From an uncultured Aquimarina sp. (lineage in GTDB: Bacteria; Bacteroidota; Bacteroidia; Flavobacteriales; Flavobacteriaceae), in NCBI GenBank assembly GCA_947495425.1, contig CANLYR010000033.1, positions 1 through 51,270 on the forward strand: a DNA stretch of 51,270 bases, written 5' to 3'. The notes below the pieces were generated by a model. The model ran no database searches and was not told the origin of the DNA. It saw only the letters and a list, made by a program, of their open reading frames with translations. Made by a program: the position numbers and the translations under genes. Below, piece by piece: positions 44,605 to 51,270 of this stretch. Each line of letters starts with the position of its first letter. Position 1 is the stretch's first letter.

Positions 44605-44652
44605 TTTAAAAAAGTCAAGAGGAGTTATAGTTTATAATTCCTCTTGACTTTT
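44605..44652 (-). terminator. Strong intrinsic terminator of the GH74 gene
   Basis: A 20-bp stem (44610-44629 with 44633-44652, one G-U pair, 3-base loop) contains the GC core GTCAAGAGGA. On the minus strand it runs into six T residues. It lies 24 bp after the stop codon of the GH74 gene and should isolate that gene from the cytochrome gene. Confidence 0.9.
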
Positions 44653-44675
44653 ATCATACTTCTTATATTTTTTTG

Positions 44676-47600
44676 TTATTCTATTAAAAGTCTCTTGTAA
44701 TTAATCTGTTTACCTGTATTTATTTTGATAATTACAAGACCTGAAATTGGTAATTCTTCTTTTGAAAGCAAAATTTGGTTTTTGTTAAATGATCTTTCAA
44801 ATATTACTCTTCCAGTAATATCTATGACAGATATATCTTCGATCATGATACCCGAAGAGATATTCAAAGCTCCTTTTTTAAACGGGTTGGGATATATTTG
44901 TATCCCTTGACCATCTTTATTCTTATTTTCTAAAAAAGCACTTTTTTGATTACAGCTATCACAGTTTCCTTCGACAGTTAATTCTGGAGCATTACTCCCT
45001 TCTTTAGAAGAATACCAAATAAACTTGTTGCCTGATGGCTCTTTTATAATGAAGGTAGCCATACCATCTCCAGAAGCTTGTGAGGCTACTTGAGAAGTTA
45101 CATCATACTCTATCCAAGAACCAACAGGGGGTACGGTTTGTGTGCTTATACTGCTAGCTTCGGTTGGTTTTGTATTCCAGGTTACAGAAGATTCACTCCA
45201 ACTATCATCATTTGATAGGAGACATTCATGAGATGCTCCTGTTGCCGTTTTAGTCACATACAGTCTTAAGGTGGCACTGGTAACATTACTTACACCTGCC
45301 AAGTCGAACTTAAACAATCCTTCTCGAGTAAATTGACTTGTAGCGCCACTATTTTTAATTACGATTTTATTTTCGCCACCATAATTGGCATTGGCATTAG
45401 ATCCTGCACTTACATAAGAATCCTCTACAACTGCTATTGTAAAACTTGACCCTCCACCTGTTGATGCAGATGTTGTAAAGTTATTACCCGATGCATAATT
45501 AGAATTGTCACTACCGCATGATGTTCTCACTTGCCATTGATACTCTGTAGAGGCTGATAGACCGGATAACGTAGTACTTGTTGTGTTAATATTATTAGAA
45601 TTAGCCCAAGTAGACATTCCATTTACTCTGTATCGAACATCATAATTTGTAGCACTTGCGCTTGCATCCCATGCCAAAGTAGCTGTGGTTTCTGTAATGC
45701 CCGAAGTGTTTAATGACGAAGGGGCATCACAAGTAACTGGACCGCCTCCAGGAGTTGTTGTCTCAAGCATCCATTTGGTACAACCACCAGTACCTGTCAC
45801 AACCTCAGTCTTGGAACCTATATTCTTTCTACATCCATCATTTCTCATTCGTAAAGGCTTAGTATCGGTCGAGAGTTTGTTTTTAACAAAATAGTATCCT
45901 GCATCATTAACGCGCGGTACAGGGGTAATGATCCATTTTGCACGATCTTCATTTCCATCATACGATTCTATCTTTCCTCGCAATACCGTTCCACCTTCAT
46001 CTATACTTAAACGATAGTTGGTCACTATATTTTCAATATAGTATGTGTCGTCCTCTCCCGCAGAAATAAGTTCAAACTTAAAATCTTCTCCGGTTGCAGT
46101 CGCTGATCCTTGGACATAATCAACTCCAACACCTGTGCCGCCATTGGTTAATCGCAATCCAGAGTTTTGATTTTTTAAGAAATAAACTCCTACTAATGGC
46201 ACAGAAACATTTAGTGTAGTAAAAGTCTCCGTCGAAGAATAACTGGAATCACTTGAATCACAACTTGTACGCACTTGCCATTCATAAGTAGTATTAATAT
46301 TTAATCCTGATAATGAGGCACTACTCGAAGACACATTATTATTACTTATCCAATTATTAGCACCTTGCACTCTATAACGTAAGTCATAGTTAGCTGCTTC
46401 AGCAATATCATTCCAATCTAAATCTACAGAAGAAGCTGTTATGTTTGAGGCTCCCAGTCCATCTGGAATATCACAAACAGGTCCAGAACTCCCACCACTT
46501 TTAATCAAAATTGCATTGATTTTGGTAAACCGTAATACCTGAGACATAGTGATGTCTATTAATCCGTCATTTACAATAACATTAGGAACGGTAATGTCAT
46601 AAGCAACATCGTGTCCTACCTGTGCAAATACATCCAGGTCATTGGCAACGATGGTTCCTTCAACATCCACATCAAAAACCCTAAAATTTGATTGTGTAAT
46701 CCCAATTTCAGCAAACTTGAGCACTACATCATAGTTTCCATTAACGACAGGAATTCTATATCTTGTTTGAGGTGCTCCATTTCTTTCGGTCTGATACAAC
46801 ACGTCATCGGTTGTTCCGGCAATATCATCTCCGGTTGAAAAAGTAGATGTTGATCCTACAAATGCCTCATCAGCATTATAGAAATACCCGTCTGCATCAG
46901 TATAGGTATCACCACCACAGTTTACACCATAGTAATAATCATCTGGTAATCCGCTTGTACCTAACAATGTAAATACTTGTGTAAAAGGATTAGCTCCTTG
47001 ATTATCTTGAGCCTGAAATACAAATTTATTAGTTCCCTCACGAACGACTACATCAAATTGAAATGGTGCTTCTTGATCTTGCCCTATGGGATTACTAAAC
47101 CAGTCAAATGTAGTGCCATCCCAGAGGATCACTCTTTTTATATCATCTACTCCATCTGCATCTTGGACATCAACTTGAATTGTTACCATTTGCCCTGGAG
47201 CAAATACAGATCGATCTTGTGGGCTTGTGATAGTAATAATCGGCTTACTGTTGGCAATAACTTGTTTGGTAATCGAATTACTTTCATTACTAGCGTTTGT
47301 AACAGTAAGTGTTACTTGATATGCACCAAAATTACTATATGTTTTAGAAACCGTAGCTCCAGATCCACTAGTACCATCTCCAAAATCCCAGGAATAGGTA
47401 AGTGTACCTCCATCCGGATTAAATGAAGATGAAGCATCAAAATCAATTTTTCTATCTATTTGTTGATCATTAACAAAGGTAAAGTCTGCAGCTGGTTGAA
47501 ATACAGCAGGAGGCGGATTGCCGGTACGGGTTGCTGTAAACGTGCTTCTACCACCTGTAGCAATAAACACTTTTCCTCTTTCTTGTTTACTTGCTGATAT

Positions 47601-49883
47601 CTTTACAATATCAAAACCAAAATTGAAAGTTGTAGGATCACATCGTCGCCAATTAGTACCGTTATCATAAGACACTAATAGTTGGCGCTCGGTAGGAGTT
47701 CTATTCATAGCATATAGCTCCAAAGATTGAGGATAACTACCAGATCCTTTCCCAAAACTTACTCCTTCACATCTCTGAAATTGAGGAATTTTTGTCCAGT
47801 TAGCCCCACCATCGACAGAGCGAAACAATCCTTCACGATCCAAACTTAACCAAAGCTCTCCTGCAACCCCTGGTTTAGGTTCTAAATGAACTCTTGCTTT
47901 AAAATAGCTTTTGCACTCTGGAAGATCTGGCCTTCCACACCATTCTGCATCACGATTGGCAAAATATCCTGTGGAAACAAGATTGAAGTTTTCACCACCA
48001 TCATCACTTCTATAGAAATCTCCTCGCCTCTTATCAAACAAGTAAAAAACACCTGGGGTTACTTTATCTGCCATTAGCGTAGTCTGATTTACGAAATAAT
48101 CAAAATCCTTAAGACTTGGGGTGAATAGCGGAGTAGTCTCAAAAAACGTATTACCACCGTCTTTTGTATAATATAATGGTATAGCACCGGCTATTTCTTT
48201 TGCTGTTGGCATCACTACCCAGTTATTAGGGTCACCTGTAGAAATTGCTACTTCGCCCGATATCATAGTATCGTTATTTTGCGGATACCCAGATACTACA
48301 TCCCATGTAACACCATTATCGTTAGACTTAAATAAATCGGCGCCTTGATCACCTCCAAAACCTATTGATGCATAACGTAACATAATATTAGGGTCATCAT
48401 GTTGATATGCATATCCCGAGGTCCCCCATCTAAAATTATCAATTTTATCTGAAGGCTCCTGGGTGATATCTGCATGCCTGAACCCATCTACATCGGCTGC
48501 ACCAGTAAAAAGTTCAGCCCCAGAAGGTGGTGTTATTATGGTAGACATCACTAATTCGCCAATATTTTTGGCTTCTGCTTTCCAAACGACCAAATCTTGC
48601 ACTTCATCTTCGTTATCATTACTTCCTACATAAATATTAGAAGAAGTATAAACCGATCTTCCATCACCAAACCAAACTTCATTAAAATTAGTTGGATTGA
48701 ATTGTACAGAGGCTGGTCCTGTAGCAAAATAAAAAAATGGATACCAATCAGGTTCTATTTTATTTACATTATCACCTGGTAAACGGTTTGTTTTGACCCA
48801 ATTTGGAGTGGGACTTGATGCATTATCAGTTCTATAAATAAAATTACCTCCATTAAAATTTACTTGAAGCATTACTATTACTCGATTATCATCTCCTGCG
48901 TACACATCAATTGCTCCATAAGGCCTTCTCACCGGTTTTCCTCCTGGCTGCCCCTGATCATTAGGACCATCGAAGGCTTCTGGAGTTTTATCTACCCATA
49001 TTCCATTAGTAAAGTGATATACTCTTCCGCCACGATACCCAGGTCCGTTGGTTGCATTTGCCGCCGGTTCTGGTCTACCTCCTATGGGATACTCTGTGGT
49101 AACCCATAAACTTCCATCGTTAGCAACGGTAATTTCTCTTGGGGTCTCTGGACTTCCTGGCATCTTGGTAAATGATCCACCTCCGTTTGTACTTTGATAC
49201 ACACCATCTTCATAAGCGCCAGCATAGATTACTTTTGTTCTTAAATTACTACCAGAACCTATCGTCTGTTTTTTATCAAAGGCTATTTCCCGTATTCCCA
49301 CTACACTTCCATTAGTAAATCTTGAGGGAACACTTCCTTCAGGAATATCGCTCATATTAATCCAAGAGTTACCTCCATTTTCAGTTTTATATAAACCTGA
49401 AGTTTTGGTTCCTGCATAGACATAATTTTTATTGTTTGGATCAATTCCTAGTCTTTCACCGGTGTATCGTACATCACGTTGATTGGCCTCGAATCCTATC
49501 GGATCAGGAAAATTGGTAGAATTCCAACTGGCTCCTCTATCAGTAGATTTGAGGACTTGGGAACTAGAGCTTAACGATGACCCTACTGCTGCCCAAATTA
49601 CATTGGTGTCGTCTTCCGTTACAGCGATAGCATCAATATTTTTCCAACTCTCATTTGTTGGATCTAAGAAATCAAACAATTGAATCCATTCTTTTGTGCT
49701 TTCTTTCCATCGGTATGCACCACCAACATCTGTTCTTATATAGATAAGATTATCTACAGTCGGATGATAAATAATACCGGTAATGTATCCTCCTCCGCTT
49801 ATACGAGGCAAAGGCTCGATATCATAAAACTGTGCATTAAGTAATGAACAGCTAAACATTAGCAATAGAAACAATCTTTTCAT
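44676..49883 (-). CDS. Secreted multi-domain GH74 xyloglucanase-type protein with CBM and T9SS domains
   Basis: 1735-residue extracellular enzyme. A signal peptide (ending L-L-N-A-Q) leads into a two-propeller GH74 domain to about residue 780. It has G-G-G-Y-I-T-G-I-I-Y-H-P-T, R-T-D52-V-G-G-A-Y-R-W and A-A-D464-V-D-G-F-R-H, the two expected catalytic Asp, and G-E-R-L-G-I-D-P-N. Then follow a PKD domain (about 795-870), a bacterial Ig-like domain (875-975), a malectin-like domain (985-1130), FN3 (1135-1225), a ricin-type beta-trefoil (1228-1372), a second FN3 (1383-1470), a DNRLRE/CBM96-like domain (1478-1638) and a T9SS sorting domain with Y-P-N-P-F (1655-1735). GH74 usually cleaves xyloglucan internally. 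Its upstream region carries a near copy of the xyl-operon palindrome, so it may be co-regulated with xylose use. Confidence 0.9.
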   Translation of the reverse strand: MKRLFLLLMFSCSLLNAQFYDIEPLPRISGGGYITGIIYHPTVDNLIYIRTDVGGAYRWKESTKEWIQLFDFLDPTNESWKNIDAIAVTEDDTNVIWAAVGSSLSSSSQVLKSTDRGASWNSTNFPDPIGFEANQRDVRYTGERLGIDPNNKNYVYAGTKTSGLYKTENGGNSWINMSDIPEGSVPSRFTNGSVVGIREIAFDKKQTIGSGSNLRTKVIYAGAYEDGVYQSTNGGGSFTKMPGSPETPREITVANDGSLWVTTEYPIGGRPEPAANATNGPGYRGGRVYHFTNGIWVDKTPEAFDGPNDQGQPGGKPVRRPYGAIDVYAGDDNRVIVMLQVNFNGGNFIYRTDNASSPTPNWVKTNRLPGDNVNKIEPDWYPFFYFATGPASVQFNPTNFNEVWFGDGRSVYTSSNIYVGSNDNEDEVQDLVVWKAEAKNIGELVMSTIITPPSGAELFTGAADVDGFRHADITQEPSDKIDNFRWGTSGYAYQHDDPNIMLRYASIGFGGDQGADLFKSNDNGVTWDVVSGYPQNNDTMISGEVAISTGDPNNWVVMPTAKEIAGAIPLYYTKDGGNTFFETTPLFTPSLKDFDYFVNQTTLMADKVTPGVFYLFDKRRGDFYRSDDGGENFNLVSTGYFANRDAEWCGRPDLPECKSYFKARVHLEPKPGVAGELWLSLDREGLFRSVDGGANWTKIPQFQRCEGVSFGKGSGSYPQSLELYAMNRTPTERQLLVSYDNGTNWRRCDPTTFNFGFDIVKISASKQERGKVFIATGGRSTFTATRTGNPPPAVFQPAADFTFVNDQQIDRKIDFDASSSFNPDGGTLTYSWDFGDGTSGSGATVSKTYSNFGAYQVTLTVTNASNESNSITKQVIANSKPIITITSPQDRSVFAPGQMVTIQVDVQDADGVDDIKRVILWDGTTFDWFSNPIGQDQEAPFQFDVVVREGTNKFVFQAQDNQGANPFTQVFTLLGTSGLPDDYYYGVNCGGDTYTDADGYFYNADEAFVGSTSTFSTGDDIAGTTDDVLYQTERNGAPQTRYRIPVVNGNYDVVLKFAEIGITQSNFRVFDVDVEGTIVANDLDVFAQVGHDVAYDITVPNVIVNDGLIDITMSQVLRFTKINAILIKSGGSSGPVCDIPDGLGASNITASSVDLDWNDIAEAANYDLRYRVQGANNWISNNNVSSSSASLSGLNINTTYEWQVRTSCDSSDSSYSSTETFTTLNVSVPLVGVYFLKNQNSGLRLTNGGTGVGVDYVQGSATATGEDFKFELISAGEDDTYYIENIVTNYRLSIDEGGTVLRGKIESYDGNEDRAKWIITPVPRVNDAGYYFVKNKLSTDTKPLRMRNDGCRKNIGSKTEVVTGTGGCTKWMLETTTPGGGPVTCDAPSSLNTSGITETTATLAWDASASATNYDVRYRVNGMSTWANSNNINTTSTTLSGLSASTEYQWQVRTSCGSDNSNYASGNNFTTSASTGGGSSFTIAVVEDSYVSAGSNANANYGGENKIVIKNSGATSQFTREGLFKFDLAGVSNVTSATLRLYVTKTATGASHECLLSNDDSWSESSVTWNTKPTEASSISTQTVPPVGSWIEYDVTSQVASQASGDGMATFIIKEPSGNKFIWYSSKEGSNAPELTVEGNCDSCNQKSAFLENKNKDGQGIQIYPNPFKKGALNISSGIMIEDISVIDITGRVIFERSFNKNQILLSKEELPISGLVIIKINTGKQINYKRLLIE

Positions 49884-50046
49884 AATTTTTCTAGTTTTCG
49901 TTAATATTTTTAGTTGGTTCTAAAGAGTAAATAATATTATGGAGTATTCGTTAGTATTATGATATTTTTATTGAGTAATTATTAAACGATAACGTTATAG
50001 TTTTTAGATATTGTAAAAGTATTATGATAATAGATAAGATATTTGT

Positions 50047-50066
50047 ATTATTTTGTCAAATAGTAG
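50047..50066 (-). promoter_or_regulatory. Near copy of the xyl-operon palindrome upstream of GH74
   Basis: Read on the minus strand this is TACTATTTGACAAAATAATA. It differs from the site at 30272-30292 by one missing T and one substitution, and has the same orientation relative to its gene. It lies about 164 bp upstream of the GH74 ATG. Confidence 0.5.
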
Positions 50067-50250
50067 TGTTATGTGTAATTTATTGGTAATTAGCATTGTA
50101 AATGGATTTATAAATATTGAAATGACTAATGTTTCTAATGTTTTTGTTACATTGAAAGTAAATTCGGTGTAATATTTAGGGATTTCTCATAGACCGTAAG
50201 TTAATCTTTAGTGGGACACCGCAATGCTTAGAACCTTAGTCAAAGTCATT

Positions 50251-50278
50251 TTTGATTATGATCTTTTTTGTTACTTTG
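50251..50278 (+). promoter_or_regulatory. Bacteroidota-type promoter for the Crp-like gene
   Basis: TTTG (50251-50254), 16 bases, then TTACTTTG (50271-50278), which matches the -33/-7 pattern TTTG...TAnnTTTG at all but one position. The -7 box is 29 bp before the ATG at 50308. Confidence 0.4.
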
Positions 50279-50307
50279 TCTTAGTAAACAATCACACAGA
50301 ATAAAAT

Positions 50308-50631
50308 ATGATGTTCAAAAGGCTCGTAAATACAATTACAAAAAGTATTGTTCTTACCGAGGAGGATTTGGAACTAATTGAAGCCTATTTTGAACCGGTT
50401 CAATTTACCATGAAAGAGATTATTGAACAACAAGGTCAGGTCCCAGGATATTTATATTTTATTTCATCAGGTTATATGAGAATTTTTTTTCAAAACGAAG
50501 ATGGTGAAGAGCAAACGAGTTATTTAGGAACCGAAGGGAATTTTATGACATCTTTCCTTCTATTTATTCGCAGGACCAAAACAAAAGAAAATGTTGCAGT
50601 ATTAATAAATAATACAACTAAAATACGATGA
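50308..50631 (+). CDS. Truncated Crp/Fnr-type cyclic-nucleotide-binding regulator
   Basis: 107-residue protein with the N-terminal half of a Crp/Fnr effector domain: L-T-E-E-D-L-E-L-I, then K-E-I-I-E-Q-Q-G-Q-V-P-G-Y-L-Y-F-I-S-S-G-Y-M-R and G-T-E-G-N-F-M-T-S-F. Full-length homologues in this family are about 190 residues. The rest of the effector domain and any C-terminal part are missing, and the last ~15 residues look unlike the family. No continuation is evident in the other frames downstream. It is probably a 3'-truncated gene. It has a recognisable promoter, so may still be transcribed. Confidence 0.65.
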   Translation: MMFKRLVNTITKSIVLTEEDLELIEAYFEPVQFTMKEIIEQQGQVPGYLYFISSGYMRIFFQNEDGEEQTSYLGTEGNFMTSFLLFIRRTKTKENVAVLINNTTKIR

Positions 50632-50903
50632 ACGATACTTTGCTTCATATCTTTTTAACCCTTTATTGAGTTATCGTTCAAATCTACTCAATCATAAGGT
50701 CGAATTCTATTAAAGTCCAAAAAAAACATTTCAAATTCTAAGATTTAAAAGGTTTTAATATTCTTTATGATTAACTTTTGTTATCTCAGCACAATTAGAG
50801 CTTTAAAACAATAATTTATTGTTCTCTTACTACACAAGATTTATTAAGGATTAAATTTATATCATCTACCAAAAAGTTCGAACTCTGTTCCTTCGCGCCC
50901 ACC
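50632..50903. other. Non-coding stretch after the truncated regulator
   Basis: No ORF of note. It may contain decayed remains of the Crp-type gene, but I cannot recognise any. A tRNA-like string near its right end was rejected. Confidence 0.4.
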
Positions 50904-50945
50904 AAAAGGGAATTTTCATTCAAAGGATGTTGATTCCCTTTTTTT
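50904..50945 (+). terminator. Intrinsic terminator
   Basis: AAAAGGGAAT (50904-50913) pairs perfectly with ATTCCCTTTT (50933-50942) around a 19-base loop, and the T-run continues. It would end a plus-strand transcript from the Crp-type gene region. Confidence 0.7.
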
Positions 50946-51270
50946 GTCTCTTGTGAATTATCGGATAATAAGCCAATGTAAAGCTTGTTTGCTCTAAATC
51001 CTTATACCAATGTGCTAACTTTGTAATTCGCTTAATCTACTTTTTTCATATTCTAAATTTACAGTTATTTTCTAATTCTTACTGTAGCGGATTTTTGGGT
51101 ACACTTACTTACCATATTCCAAAACTAGCAAAAAGTTTAAAAAAATGTTAATTTAACCCGTTGTGCATTTAGGTAATATTAATTTTTAGATTGTTAATGT
51201 TTCTATTGAATTCAAACATATTTATATACTGAATAACGGTCATTGCTGTGATCTTGGATAAGATTCGGTT
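50946..51270. other. Right-edge non-coding region with a -7-like box
   Basis: No ORF is visible up to the window edge. A perfect TAnnTTTG match, TAACTTTG at 51016-51023, has TTTG at 50988-50991, but the 24-base spacing is longer than usual. A gene may start beyond the window. Confidence 0.3.

Larger units (their letters stand above)
49884..50307. other. Divergent intergenic region (GH74 / Crp-type gene)
   Basis: This 424-bp AT-rich region contains the palindrome-like operator at 50047-50066 and a promoter for the plus-strand regulator. No ORF or RNA gene is seen. Confidence 0.6.

Noticed and set aside
46977..47426. 149-codon plus-strand ORF inside the GH74 gene
   Set aside because: It is antisense to a well-supported coding region with clear domains, and its product resembles no protein.
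49989..49998. 10-bp palindrome ATAACGTTAT upstream of the GH74 gene
   Set aside because: Short and AT-rich, with no second copy noticed near other promoters in the window; not distinguishable from chance.
50876..50907. tRNA 3'-end-like string (TTCGAAC ... CCACCA) before the terminator, possible attachment site
   Set aside because: The T-stem does not pair, the acceptor length after the TTCGAAC loop is wrong, and no matching 5' half lies within 80 bases upstream.
1..51270. CRISPR arrays, rRNA or complete tRNA genes, phage or conjugation modules
   Set aside because: I found no regular repeat-spacer pattern, no full tRNA or rRNA sequence, and no integrase, capsid or transfer genes. The mobile DNA seen is limited to the IS1595 end and the IS1380 element.

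Overview
The window looks like the chromosome of a marine member of the Flavobacteriaceae (Bacteroidota). It is AT-rich, three secreted products end in a type IX secretion (T9SS) sorting domain with a Y-P-N-P start, lipoproteins are frequent, Shine-Dalgarno sites are weak, and the gene set is that of a polysaccharide degrader. I cannot name the species.

Layout. The left edge (1-100) holds the tail of an IS1595-type transposase, followed by a secreted M43-like metalloprotease with ELWxxDGT repeats (139-3492). A minus-strand block (3847-9255) carries an aldose 1-epimerase, a formylglycine-generating enzyme (FGE) fused to a galactokinase remnant, and a D-lactate/glycolate-type FAD/Fe-S dehydrogenase broken by two homopolymer frameshifts. 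A long plus-strand run (9631-26605) follows: phytanoyl-CoA dioxygenase (PhyH) protein, TIM-barrel isomerase, MFS sugar porter, GH30, GH3, GH13, S1 sulfatase, GH97, second PhyH protein, class I aldolase, Gfo/Idh/MocA dehydrogenase, D-lyxose isomerase-type cupin and PfkB kinase. A GH2 beta-mannosidase-like gene comes next (26920-29121), then a minus-strand AraC regulator (29179-30057) divergent from a second GH97, xylB, xylA and two sodium:solute symporters (30358-38831). Then come a decayed beta-helix protein gene cut by an IS1380-family element (39069-42065), a one-heme cytochrome c lipoprotein (42415-44199), a 1735-residue modular GH74 protein (44676-49883) and a shortened Crp-type regulator (50308-50631).

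How the genes may work together. This looks like a carbohydrate-utilisation locus without SusC/SusD in the window. Secreted and periplasmic hydrolases plus a sulfatase (activated by the local FGE) would release xylose, galactose or mannose-type sugars. MFS and sodium symporters import them. Two metabolic routes are visible: xylose isomerase/xylulokinase, and an isomerase-kinase-aldolase series (lyxose-isomerase cupin, PfkB, class I aldolase) next to oxidoreductases and two PhyH oxygenases whose role in sugar use is unclear.

Non-coding signals worth attention are a palindrome shared by the GH97-2/xyl operon and the GH74 gene, a 61-63 bp element shared upstream of the large operon and the GH2 gene, and a 46-nt leader repeated at two neighbouring start codons.
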